Part shown: positions 54,892-64,000 of the stretch, in pieces
Layout: the number at the start of each line of letters is the position of its first letter
Position numbering within the stretch: the first letter of the stretch is position 1
Assembly: GCF_003324165.1 (NCBI RefSeq)
Contig: NW_025407842.1
Span: 524,081 to 588,080 of the forward strand
Source: Naegleria lovaniensis
Lineage: Eukaryota > Heterolobosea > Eutetramitea > Acrasida > Naegleriidae
Length of the DNA: 64,000 nt
Reading direction: 5' to 3'
The notes under the pieces: generated by a model
Seen by the model: only the letters and a program-made list of their open reading frames with translations
What the model was told of the DNA's origin: nothing
Databases searched by the model: none
Translations under genes and position numbers: made by a program

Positions 54892-57800
54892 TTAGAGTTG
54901 TTCAGATGACGATACATTGGTGATTGTCTGAGCACCGTTGATCGTTGTTGTGGAAGGTTGATGATGGGATGGTCTTCGAGTTTTGGTTCCTGCTGACATG
55001 GCTCTTCGTTTTTGCTGTAACGGCATTCCTCCAACCATACCTTTTCCATATGTTGGTAGAACGGTGAGAGGTCGTGCAGAGGCACCAGAAGTGGATGGAT
55101 TGGTAATACTGCTTGCGTTCGACTGAGAAACTGCCTTCTTGAATTGTTGAAGTTGTTGTTGGACAATATTCGTTGTTGAGTTCTGAGAGTTGAGATTATT
55201 ATTCGCCTTGACTCGTGCCACTCCTGTGGAAGGTCTCTTTTTTGGTGCATTTTCAATGAGAAACATGGCTGCAGGAGTGTCTCCTTCAGAAATGGGTCTC
55301 AACAGAGTGGAGGGAGAGGCTGTCTTTCTTCCAGAGCTTGGAGGTGAAGGAGTGGTTCGAACAACCGCATTGTGGCCATCCAAATTCACAATGGGTGGAT
55401 TTTCTAATTCAGAATCCACATTCGGCTCTGTGAAAGAAGTCTTTGTCTCGAGCATGATTTTGAGAGAGGCATTTTCTTTTTGAGCTTGTTGCAATTCATT
55501 CATGGCTTGATAGTATTTTGCTTGCCATGACGAGTCGTCACTTGGAACATAATTCTCTTTCATGCTTTCCAATTGTTCCATGATTTTGGATTTCATGGCT
55601 TGCTCTTTTGCTAACTTCTTTTTAAGAGTTTCGATGGTTTTTTGATTTTTAAAATCGATGGCATTTGTTTTCTCTTTCATACGTTCCTTTATCTTTTCAT
55701 AATGTCCTGCTTCTCGTTTCTTTTCTTCGAGCTCGAGTAAAAGTTTGTCTACATTGGTGTGGCTCCATCTTTCGTATTTTTCAACTTTTTCCTCCAGTTC
55801 TTCCAATAGTTGAGCGTTTTTGACTTTCCAATGCACTAATTTTTGTTTGTTCTTGATTTGAAGCTGAAGATCCTTTCGTAATTGCTCAACTTCCATTTCT
55901 GCATTACTGAGTTGTTGCTGTGTTTTCAATAATTCTTGTCTCAATTGATTTTCTCTAAGTCCTACTTCATATTTACTTGCATAGAAATCCTTGAGAGCTT
56001 CGTCTCGCTTTTTCTCTGCTTCTAAAATTAATTTTTCATACTTTGATTGGAGAGTGATGAGCCGAATCTTGTACAGGGACTGCAATTGTGTATGCTGAAC
56101 TTTGAGATCTTCATTCTCTCGTCTGAACTTGTTCAATTCGCTATCTTCCATAGCAACTTCAAGAGCCTTCTTTTTGAAGGAGGCATCTCCAATATCTTTC
56201 TGAGTGGCAATTTCGAAAAATGTGTTCTCTCGCACTTCATAAAATCGTTGATCAAGATTTTGGAGAAAATCTTTTTTGAATTTTGCAACTTTTCCATTTG
56301 TTGAAACAAGCTCCTTGTACAAGTTTCGAACAAGGTCTTCATATTCATGAACTAATTCGCTTCGAACATGGGATTTTACCTCCTTAAGTTGATGTTCTAG
56401 TTCCTTATTTTTCCACAATATATTATTCACCAGGAACACCAAATCATAATTTTTGTCATCCACTTCGGCGTCAATTCTGCGTTTTAACGACTTTCTGTCC
56501 ACGTCTCTCTTGTAGAGTAAAAACTTGACTTTTTGCTCTGACGTAAATAGACTTCGTTTCAAATGATCAATGACTTCGGATGACTTGTACTCTAAAAATC
56601 GAATGTACTCAGTCTTCCAATCTTGAATTTTCTGACCAACTTCCTCTAATGCTTTCTCTAGATCTTTTTCGTTAATAGTTATTTGAGTTTCCTCGTTCTT
56701 GGAGCTGGTTTTTCCTCCATTTCTCAAAAGTATGTCCAAAAAGGAATGAAATATTTGTACCTTTGAATCTTCGAATGAATCGCTATCAATATTCGATGAT
56801 GGTTCTTCCATTTTCTGAAGCTCTTTTTTGAGTATTGCATATGTTTCTTTCATTTCTTGGATAGATTTGGAAATGAGAAGCTTGGATATTTCTTGAAACA
56901 ATATAGACACTTGTTTGTCCCTAAGATCTTTTTCTTTTTTCTTCTTTGCCTTTTGTTGAATGGCCATATCATAGATGTCATTTGTTGATTTTTGTTCCAA
57001 TGTCGAAATGAGTCCTTTCAACTGTTTCTCATAAATTCGTTTTGCCTTTTTAAAAATAATGTGGTTGTACAAGTCTTCCATTTTTGCCTCATCCTGCAAC
57101 ATTAATTTTGATCCGTTGCAACTAAGATCTAAAAAGTAATCCCTCAGCTTGTACATCAACACGGAAGTCTTCAAGAAGTCTAATTGCATCTTCACAGCTT
57201 GCTCAGGCATGCTGTTAGGGTAAACTTTTTCTTCTGTCAACAACTCTTCCATGTATAAAGTGACGTTTGCATCTTCGGCAGAAAAGTAATTTCTCTCAGA
57301 GTCATGTAGCTCTAACAGTAGATTGTTTAAACATTTGAGAGGTAAAATATATTGGTGGCTTGCGTCGAGTCCTGTGTACTTTTCTCGTTTTTCTTCGTCA
57401 AGATGCCTTGGAGAGATAACATACAAATCAGCTTCTGATAGGTTTTCTTCCGTGGGCTCATGGATAATACTTTGTAAATAATTCTCGGCAATCATGCTTG
57501 ATTTCATTCCTTCTTTTCGTAATTTGTGTTTCAAGTTGTCCAATACGAGAAGGTATTTCAAAAAAAGAGTTTCACATTTTGATGTCAAATAATTGACAAC
57601 TGTGGAAGGGTTTTCTGGCTGTCTCAAGTGTTCAAGCTCCGATGTTAATGACTTGCAATTGGTTTCTAACGCCTTTTCCAAACCATATCCTTCATTGATG
57701 ATTATATCATAGAGTTTTGCAGTAGCTTGAATACTGATAGTCCAAAATTTCAGAATGACGAATGTTCGTTGTAGTATCTGCAACAAGTTATAAAAATTCT

Positions 57801-60800
57801 CAGTTGTTGTGTTCTCTTCTTCATTGGCCTGAATGAAAGAGGTTCTCATTATTTGAACAAAGTGAGGAACATAGGTTACATTCACAACCTCACCATCTTT
57901 TGCTAGCACGCATTTGTTTGCATGGTCATCCTTATTCTTTGAGACTACTCCATGTGATGAAATTTGAACGTTATGATCGGGCTTACCAATCAAAAATCCA
58001 CTATCAGCTGAAACAGATCCTAGTGTCGCTCTAAGCTCACGTATAACGTCTACAATATCACATTTTAAAATATAGGGCTGAATGGCTGACAACATGGAAG
58101 TACAAAAACTGGCAGAAAGCCTGAACTTGAGATCTCTAAGGTATTTTCTAACAACATTCGCTCGCTTACTTTTGATAATACCTTCGGATAACTTTTGATA
58201 CTCCTTTAGGATTCTCTGACGTATGGGTATTTTCATGTTGTTGAACGTAAGGAATAACTCTTGAAGAACCTCCTTTGTGATATACTGAGCTGTATCATTT
58301 TGAGTATTCATTGACGTCACAAAAAATTCTTTCTTTTCTTGGGCTACGTAGAAATCGTCGAGAGGTGTTTGATTATATTTTACAGCTGTTTCATAAAGAA
58401 TTTTTTGCAGCATTTGATACTGATACACATGCCTTAGCTCGAACAGTCCAACAAGCCCAACCAACCGTTTGATACCATCAAAAGAGTTGAAATTAACTTC
58501 TGCCATTGAGCTATCAAATTCGACAATGGCCAAGTTGGTGAGGTATTGTGTTTTCATTTCAGGAAATAGGTGCTGGGAGTCATTAAATACATCCTTGGTG
58601 TCAAAGTTTAGTGGGCCAAGGGCTGAGCTCATGGATTGTTGTGCTGTACCAACGAGGGTGGCTTGTGAGTTAAAGATTGCTGTGAGAATATCTGTTTCCA
58701 AGAGTTCTTTTGTTAAATGTTTCCACATGGTGACCATTTCAACTAAATTCGAAAAGTATTGTAGAGGAATGGAGTCTTTTTCTGCCATGGAGAAACCCCC
58801 TTCCGTGTCTCTAGTCACCACATTTTCTTGGTCATCGGTATGCTTTGGCATTTTCTCTGTGTCTATTACAGTATTCAACAAAAATATCAACTCATTTGGA
58901 TCTTCTAAAATGTTGGTGTCTTCAATGGCAGATCGCTCTTCTGATAATTTGCTTTTAATTGCCTTTTGGATCTTTTCTTCCTTAGCAATTAGTTTCCATT
59001 CAACTATGAGTTGTTGCAAAACAGATCTTCTCACCGCATTCAAAGAAAGCACATTCTTAAATTTAAATGAGCTAGTAATGTTGTGAACAGCTTTCTCCAA
59101 ATGATCATGAATTCGACCAATTATGCTTGTTGATGTATAAAAGTCGAGAAATCCCACTTTAGATGATCCAGGGAAGAGCTCTGCTTGTGCAAAGTTATCC
59201 AAAGTTATGTTGTCAGGAAACCCACTTCTGTCGGTTGTTGGGTCAATCGCTTCATATATAAATGAAAGATAATCTTTTTCATCCCTAATTTGCTCCTTGA
59301 GAATATCTTTCAATAAACTATGATACAATTCCAAGCAAATAATTTCTGAAGCATAACTTTCGGAAAAATAGTGACTCTCTAAATTGAACTTTGGAGTGGT
59401 TTTCATAATTTGCATGATTGCGCTAGCCAAACGTAATTGTTCCTTAGGTTCGTAACAGTGTTCATAAGCTTCCATATAGCAATCGATGACTTTACGTTTA
59501 GAGTCTTGGAACCATGTTTCACTTTCAAGTAAACCCTCCAAAACCACGAATCTGTCCACTTGCAGTTTTGGAAATGATGCTAGGTTTTTCTCAATAAAGT
59601 ATGACCCAATTTTGAGCAGGCGTTCTTCTAGCGCCTCATAATCTTTGAGAGCAGCGTCATACATGATTTTCAGTCCATTTGCATCTCTAACTACTACATC
59701 TCGTTTCAAATGAAGCGAGTATTTATCGTCTCTGAAGGTGGCATTGAGAGGAAGAGAGTCGGTGGAAGCAAGTTTCTCTAAATCATCAGAAGAAACAAAA
59801 AATTTTCTAATAAAACTCGAGCTTGCGTTTTCTGTTGTTGTCAAATATCCAATGTGGTCAAAATAGAGCCGTTTCTCAATGGACCTAAAGTAATTCAGAA
59901 TGTCTAACAATTTTCTTTTAAATTCACGAACTCGTATGAATCTGAGAAGGTATAGAGCTGCTACTTTGTTGTGGATCGCTTTTCCCTCTACATTGTGATC
60001 TTCTTCATTGGTATGAGGTAATTTTCGTTCGGCTATATATCCTTCTTCAAGATATGTCTGAACTTCATCCTCTACTCTTGCTCGTTTGAAATGAGAATCT
60101 GCTTGATCTTTAAGTCGTTTCCTTGCATACTGTAATTCTGTGGTATGTAAGAATCCGGCTTCTATCTGAAGTTGTGGATCAATTCTCAAATCATTGGTCA
60201 TCAATATCGTTTGCCTTTGCTCAAACGCTTCCACTGGAGGGAAAAAAAGTTTAGAAGACTTGTAATTCGAGTCGTTGGTCCATGTAGACTCTTTCAAATA
60301 AGTGAAAGTATCTGAGGCCAAATCAGCTTTCTTTTCAACTCCAGAACCACTATTGTCATTATTTACATTTTCCTTGTAAGGATAGGGTAATACTTTCAGC
60401 TTTGCTGATTGAGCCTTAAATATTGCATCAAACTTGTTTCTGACAAGATATAAAAATTCTTGACCTGTCTCTTCCGAGGGAAGTTTTTTCATTTCAACAC
60501 AATCTTTAAGTGTTTCCAGCTGCTCTTCAATCTCTGATTTAACGACAGAAATTCCAGGAGCTCTCGCATCCGTCTGTACATTTGGAATGTCAAATGCTTT
60601 TTTGAATAATGTTCTTCTCTCAGAGTATGGCAGCCATTTGGATTTTAACAAAAATTGATCGACCTTTCTTCTCGCCCGAGCATCATAGAGCTGTTTTCGG
60701 ATAATTGTCTGAAGATCAGTCACTTTGATAATGTTCTTTGAATGACTAGTTCTTATTTCTGCGGATATTTCTTTTAGTCTCGAACAAGAATATTCATATT

Positions 60801-62055
60801 CCTTCTGAATTCTTGTTAATTTTGATTGAAGCATTGGTTCTGCTCTGACAATCATGTCAGAACGATCAGAAAACTTTTGCCATCTTGTAATGACTTTGTA
60901 ATACTGTAATTTTTGTGTTTCTTTCCAGTACTTGTAAAAGGACAAGACAAAATTCTCCATATATGTCTTGGTATTCTTCTTTTCCAAACAAAAATTCAAT
61001 TGTTTTTCTGCTGAAATATGAGATGGTTCTCTGAATGAAACTGTTGGTAATTTTTCTAGTTGTATCAGAGTTTGGTTTCTCTCTTTACGGTAGTCAAGAT
61101 AAGACTTTCTTTGTAAATCCGATGATTTTGAGCTAAAATTGTACGAAGAAGCTGCTGGTGATGTTAAAATTGATGATTTAGCATTGAGAACTTCATCTCG
61201 CTTCTTTTCTACTTTTTCCAATTCCAATTCCATCAGAATTTCAGCCAGAGTAGCGTTTCCCAATATCGACCTCTCGTATTGTTGTTTTTCATATTGTTGT
61301 TGTTCGTTTGTTGCTGTCACCGAAGGTGTGCCTTGTTTTTTTGTTTCAGTTTCATCATCCTCTTCTTCGTCTCCCTCTTCATCATCCTCCAAAACTTGGG
61401 GTGGAGTTGGTGTTGGATCTGCCAGAGGTTTGAACGGCACAAGAAGAGGTTGGTCGCGAAGTGAATTGAATTGCGGATATTTTTTCTGCAAATCTTTCAA
61501 AACAATTAATTTCTTTTTTTCCAATTCGTGCTCTTCGTCAATGAAGGTGTCCGTATTTTCATCCTGCAGCTCACCAAGTTCTGTGAGAATTTGCGATGAC
61601 AATTTGTTGCCTGAAAGGGTTTTTTCAATGTTAGATACTTTTGAATCCAATGATACGTCATAGTAGGGTTGTCTGGTGTTTTCTTCGTTCGACAAGGTTT
61701 CAATTTCTTGTTCGATAATGTCCATCTCTGACGAGACAGACAAGGCAGAAGATGCATCCACAAATTGAACTACTCCTCGATTATTCGTTTGAGTTCTCGG
61801 ACTGTTCCAATTGTCAGCGTTTGAATTGGGCGTTTCTTGAGTGGTACCCTCACGAGGAGTGATCTCTCTTTGATTCGAATTTTGTACATTGCTTCTCGGA
61901 GTTTGAGGTTTTCTTGAGGCAGCACCTGCTGTTTTCGCCCGTTGTCGAGCCGTCGCAGGAATCATGTTGCTTGCTGCTGATGATGTTTGCTCATGTTGCG
62001 TTCGAAATCCAGCTTTGGCTGAAATGGGCTTTAATCGTTGCTGCTGAGGTTGCAT
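54892..62055 (-). CDS. Giant coiled-coil protein, 2387 aa, single exon
   Basis: One uninterrupted frame of 7.16 kb. Residues 1-350 are disordered with Arg/Thr/Pro and Asp/Glu tracts. About 380-1400 is helical but not simple coiled coil (e.g. YMENFVLSFYKYWKETQKLQ, LLRFIRVREFKRKLLDILNY, SSFKFKNVLSLNAVRRSVLQ). About 1640-2200 is classical long coiled coil (LNKFRRENEDLKVQHTQLQS, ENQLRQELLKTQQQLSNAEM, AQLLEELEEKVEKYERWSHT). The C-terminal 200 are basic and low-complexity. The layout is reminiscent of CCDC162/DUF4549-type proteins of ciliated organisms, but I cannot confirm this from motifs. A flagellar or centrosomal structural role would fit a flagellate-forming amoeba; inference. The clean 7-kb frame contrasts with the broken frames at 7-30 kb. 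Confidence 0.85.
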   Translation of the reverse strand: MQPQQQRLKPISAKAGFRTQHEQTSSAASNMIPATARQRAKTAGAASRKPQTPRSNVQNSNQREITPREGTTQETPNSNADNWNSPRTQTNNRGVVQFVDASSALSVSSEMDIIEQEIETLSNEENTRQPYYDVSLDSKVSNIEKTLSGNKLSSQILTELGELQDENTDTFIDEEHELEKKKLIVLKDLQKKYPQFNSLRDQPLLVPFKPLADPTPTPPQVLEDDEEGDEEEDDETETKKQGTPSVTATNEQQQYEKQQYERSILGNATLAEILMELELEKVEKKRDEVLNAKSSILTSPAASSYNFSSKSSDLQRKSYLDYRKERNQTLIQLEKLPTVSFREPSHISAEKQLNFCLEKKNTKTYMENFVLSFYKYWKETQKLQYYKVITRWQKFSDRSDMIVRAEPMLQSKLTRIQKEYEYSCSRLKEISAEIRTSHSKNIIKVTDLQTIIRKQLYDARARRKVDQFLLKSKWLPYSERRTLFKKAFDIPNVQTDARAPGISVVKSEIEEQLETLKDCVEMKKLPSEETGQEFLYLVRNKFDAIFKAQSAKLKVLPYPYKENVNNDNSGSGVEKKADLASDTFTYLKESTWTNDSNYKSSKLFFPPVEAFEQRQTILMTNDLRIDPQLQIEAGFLHTTELQYARKRLKDQADSHFKRARVEDEVQTYLEEGYIAERKLPHTNEEDHNVEGKAIHNKVAALYLLRFIRVREFKRKLLDILNYFRSIEKRLYFDHIGYLTTTENASSSFIRKFFVSSDDLEKLASTDSLPLNATFRDDKYSLHLKRDVVVRDANGLKIMYDAALKDYEALEERLLKIGSYFIEKNLASFPKLQVDRFVVLEGLLESETWFQDSKRKVIDCYMEAYEHCYEPKEQLRLASAIMQIMKTTPKFNLESHYFSESYASEIICLELYHSLLKDILKEQIRDEKDYLSFIYEAIDPTTDRSGFPDNITLDNFAQAELFPGSSKVGFLDFYTSTSIIGRIHDHLEKAVHNITSSFKFKNVLSLNAVRRSVLQQLIVEWKLIAKEEKIQKAIKSKLSEERSAIEDTNILEDPNELIFLLNTVIDTEKMPKHTDDQENVVTRDTEGGFSMAEKDSIPLQYFSNLVEMVTMWKHLTKELLETDILTAIFNSQATLVGTAQQSMSSALGPLNFDTKDVFNDSQHLFPEMKTQYLTNLAIVEFDSSMAEVNFNSFDGIKRLVGLVGLFELRHVYQYQMLQKILYETAVKYNQTPLDDFYVAQEKKEFFVTSMNTQNDTAQYITKEVLQELFLTFNNMKIPIRQRILKEYQKLSEGIIKSKRANVVRKYLRDLKFRLSASFCTSMLSAIQPYILKCDIVDVIRELRATLGSVSADSGFLIGKPDHNVQISSHGVVSKNKDDHANKCVLAKDGEVVNVTYVPHFVQIMRTSFIQANEEENTTTENFYNLLQILQRTFVILKFWTISIQATAKLYDIIINEGYGLEKALETNCKSLTSELEHLRQPENPSTVVNYLTSKCETLFLKYLLVLDNLKHKLRKEGMKSSMIAENYLQSIIHEPTEENLSEADLYVISPRHLDEEKREKYTGLDASHQYILPLKCLNNLLLELHDSERNYFSAEDANVTLYMEELLTEEKVYPNSMPEQAVKMQLDFLKTSVLMYKLRDYFLDLSCNGSKLMLQDEAKMEDLYNHIIFKKAKRIYEKQLKGLISTLEQKSTNDIYDMAIQQKAKKKKEKDLRDKQVSILFQEISKLLISKSIQEMKETYAILKKELQKMEEPSSNIDSDSFEDSKVQIFHSFLDILLRNGGKTSSKNEETQITINEKDLEKALEEVGQKIQDWKTEYIRFLEYKSSEVIDHLKRSLFTSEQKVKFLLYKRDVDRKSLKRRIDAEVDDKNYDLVFLVNNILWKNKELEHQLKEVKSHVRSELVHEYEDLVRNLYKELVSTNGKVAKFKKDFLQNLDQRFYEVRENTFFEIATQKDIGDASFKKKALEVAMEDSELNKFRRENEDLKVQHTQLQSLYKIRLITLQSKYEKLILEAEKKRDEALKDFYASKYEVGLRENQLRQELLKTQQQLSNAEMEVEQLRKDLQLQIKNKQKLVHWKVKNAQLLEELEEKVEKYERWSHTNVDKLLLELEEKKREAGHYEKIKERMKEKTNAIDFKNQKTIETLKKKLAKEQAMKSKIMEQLESMKENYVPSDDSSWQAKYYQAMNELQQAQKENASLKIMLETKTSFTEPNVDSELENPPIVNLDGHNAVVRTTPSPPSSGRKTASPSTLLRPISEGDTPAAMFLIENAPKKRPSTGVARVKANNNLNSQNSTTNIVQQQLQQFKKAVSQSNASSITNPSTSGASARPLTVLPTYGKGMVGGMPLQQKRRAMSAGTKTRRPSHHQPSTTTINGAQTITNVSSSEQL

Positions 62056-62259
62056 GTATTTTTATTTTAAAAAAAATTGTATTCAAAAAAGGCGGTTAAA
62101 TTTTTTCAATTCATCAGGCTGGTTTCAGATCGTACTGGATTTGCTGTTCAGACATTTACAAATTTAAAGCCAAAAAATCTGGGTGTAACATCCAAACCAC
62201 GCGTTCAGGCACCTTCAATGGCCAACCCAAAAAAGCTCCCTTAGGGCCCTGGCAAAAAA
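62056..62259. promoter_or_regulatory. Divergent promoter region at the right end
   Basis: About 200 bases between the outward-facing starts of the coiled-coil gene and the edge gene. A/T runs flank both ATGs; no specific element recognised. Confidence 0.35.
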
Positions 62260-64000
62260 ATGAGTCAAAACCGAACGTCTTTGTATTACCAAAAAGCCAA
62301 AGATATTTTGCAATTTGATTTGCGTGGTTGTCTGGAAAATTGTACAAAGCAAAGATGGAGCGAGTATCAGCAAGAACTATTTGGTTCCGATTTGGCTAAT
62401 GATGATGATGAAAAAAGAATTGAAAAATATGTGGAAGATCAATATTCCAATGATTGTGGATTGGCTAAACAATGGATCAAGAATGATCTAAAACAAAAAC
62501 GAAAGAAATTGAGAGATTCCACTTGTCGTAATGATCAGAACGAACTTGATCTGTCGTGGCTCTCCAAATTGGATGAAAATGTAAAATTTGATATTTTAGA
62601 ATTCATTCCAACCTATTCCAAGTGGAACGTCTTCAAAGAAGATCATGTCTATCAAATCTATCTCAGAAATATTAAATTTCCAAAACGTGAACGACCAGAA
62701 AACAATCCACATGAATATTTTATGGATATTCCGTTCATCACATTCCACAAAATGCGTCTCATTTGCAAACGATTCAATACAAGAATGATGAGAAGAATTT
62801 TACAAACCACAGAACTGACACTATTTGAACTGAGCAACACTACTTTACCCTATTTTGCAACCTTTTTAAGAATGCAACGACTTTTCAAAGAGAATAATGA
62901 CAAACTACCCACTGATAGCATTTACTTGTATCAAGACGTGAATATGCTTAGCTGTTACAACCACAATCGTAACTTGAAAAAAGATCTTGTTCTAGAACTT
63001 AAACACGAAAGTGAGCAAGAGAAAACTCAAAGTTTAAGTAATAATTCTCAGCAACAATGGTCACTTCAAATGATTCCTCCAACAACTTCCAAAACCCAAT
63101 CAACAGGTTTTGTTTTCCCATCAACACCCTTTTCATTTCAAATTTCCAAAAGTGAGTCCAATAATTACTTGACCAATGTTGTGAAGGATCTGACCTCTCC
63201 ACAAAACGGACTTTTTACACCACTGCAAGCTGACAATGTGCCTAAGCAGTCTTTTTGGTCGAACTTTCGGAATCCAGCAGAAATCAAAGCTCCGAAAAAG
63301 CCTTCTCCACAGGTCGATGGTTTTGAGCATCAGACTCACACTCCAATTAAGGAACAAGATCTCATGGAACCTGCTTATGAAATTAAGCCACACAAGGATC
63401 TATCGTATTTGGTCGAATGTTCTTCAAATTCCTCTTTTGATTTTGACCCCTTCTCTGATTCTAGAAAACAATCACTTACCAAACCAAGTACAAACGACTC
63501 CTCTACAGACTCGGTTTCTATTTCAGATTTTGTATGCACATCATTTATTGGAAATAATACGACAGTTACAAGTATATTATTATACGCGACAGTTGCAGAA
63601 GTCCCGCCTACACTATTTACTTGTTTAAAATCTTTACAGAAAGCCGTTATATGGACTTGTAAAGGTCGTGTCCTTTTATCCAGTCCTTCTGTGAAAGAAG
63701 TGGTTATGATCAATTCCATGTCAAATATTGACGATCTCCAAGAAGATTTTCCAAATGTCACAACTTTCACATGCTACAACTTCAAACCAGTGGACACTAC
63801 TTCTAGCAGATTGCAGAGATTTGCCAATATTATTTCATCCAAAAGAATTAGCCAACTTTTTGATTTTTTCCAAACTCTCGATTCAAGAATTTCCATGAAA
63901 TTAATGAACATTATTGGCACTACAGTAGCGGACGCTATTGTAATTTCAGAAAAACCTCAAGGGCGATTGAGTTTATACGTATTTATTGAACACCTTGTCA
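62260..64000 (+). CDS. Hypothetical protein with F-box-like segment (3' end off the window)
   Basis: An open frame from ATG 62260 (MSQNRTSLYYQKAKDILQFD) continues without a stop to the right edge, more than 580 codons. The N-terminal 80 residues are charged. Around residues 165-185 the stretch FMDIPFITFHKMRLICKRFN has the F-box style L.(R/L)(L/V)CKRFN ending, but the usual LP.E(I/L) start is not clear, so the F-box assignment is weak. A Ser/Gln/Pro-rich linker follows (NNSQQQWSLQMIPPTTSK), and then a region that looks folded from about residue 425: SDFVCTSFIGNNTTVTSILL, TCLKSLQKAVIWTCKGRVLL, SSPSVKEVVMINSMSNIDDL and DFFQTLDSRISMKLMNIIGT. No enzyme family recognised. Confidence 0.75.
   Translation, partial: MSQNRTSLYYQKAKDILQFDLRGCLENCTKQRWSEYQQELFGSDLANDDDEKRIEKYVEDQYSNDCGLAKQWIKNDLKQKRKKLRDSTCRNDQNELDLSWLSKLDENVKFDILEFIPTYSKWNVFKEDHVYQIYLRNIKFPKRERPENNPHEYFMDIPFITFHKMRLICKRFNTRMMRRILQTTELTLFELSNTTLPYFATFLRMQRLFKENNDKLPTDSIYLYQDVNMLSCYNHNRNLKKDLVLELKHESEQEKTQSLSNNSQQQWSLQMIPPTTSKTQSTGFVFPSTPFSFQISKSESNNYLTNVVKDLTSPQNGLFTPLQADNVPKQSFWSNFRNPAEIKAPKKPSPQVDGFEHQTHTPIKEQDLMEPAYEIKPHKDLSYLVECSSNSSFDFDPFSDSRKQSLTKPSTNDSSTDSVSISDFVCTSFIGNNTTVTSILLYATVAEVPPTLFTCLKSLQKAVIWTCKGRVLLSSPSVKEVVMINSMSNIDDLQEDFPNVTTFTCYNFKPVDTTSSRLQRFANIISSKRISQLFDFFQTLDSRISMKLMNIIGTTVADAIVISEKPQGRLSLYVFIEHLV

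Noticed and set aside
58469-59086. 205-residue plus-strand frame inside the coiled-coil gene
   Set aside because: Composition is what the reverse of a helical, Lys/Glu-rich gene gives; the minus frame is intact over 7 kb.

Overview
The window is nuclear DNA of a protist, most likely a heterolobosean amoeba of the Naegleria type. It is AT-rich and gene-dense, with genes on both strands and usually only tens to a few hundred bases between them. Introns are few and mostly 50-210 nt, with strong GTAAGT-like donors and AG acceptors. The gene content also fits: DUF4116 repeats, NHL propellers, a DUF4326 protein, a G8-domain secreted protein and an RNA ligase. The genus is inference; I could run no search. 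I see no transposon, virus-like element, tRNA, rRNA or CRISPR array.

Layout. 1-6 kb: RCC1-like protein (runs off the left edge), a small orphan, a four-exon gene fusing an F-box to a multi-pass membrane domain, and a Gln/Ser/Thr-rich protein with a possible 4-nt first exon. 6-12 kb: a divergent pair of metabolic enzymes, ACMSD (kynurenine pathway) and 5-oxoprolinase (glutathione cycle). 12-20 kb: nucleolar/ribosome genes (Cgr1-like, WDR55-like), DUF4326, DUF4116, CDC123 (eIF2 assembly) and two methyltransferase-fold proteins. 20-30 kb: clan-A glycoside hydrolase, divergent DEAD-box protein, DUF2828 protein, NHL propeller, RNA ligase, and an ABHD-type hydrolase that has lost its catalytic Ser and His. 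30.6-32.7 kb: a diverged tandem duplication of about 1.09 kb. 32.8-40 kb: a prion-like Gly/Tyr/Ser protein, a long secreted G8/CHRD protein cut by a 673-base N gap, and the tail of a second NHL gene. 40-47 kb: AP-3 mu, rhodanese, SGNH hydrolase, a UBC12-like E2, and a Ser-rich protein with a myristoylation signal. 47-64 kb: an alsin-like MORN-VPS9 Rab GEF, an orphan, a type I membrane protein, a 2387-residue coiled-coil protein, and a partial F-box-like gene at the right edge.

Many otherwise well-conserved genes (5-oxoprolinase, WDR55, CDC123, RNA ligase, ABHD, NHL, DUF4116, DUF2828) contain one to three apparent one-base losses, mostly in short homopolymers. Housekeeping genes that look conserved on both sides of the shift point to an imperfectly polished assembly rather than mass pseudogenisation. 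Gene spans below are given across these breaks. Exon joins were chosen by splice consensus plus reading phase and family conservation.
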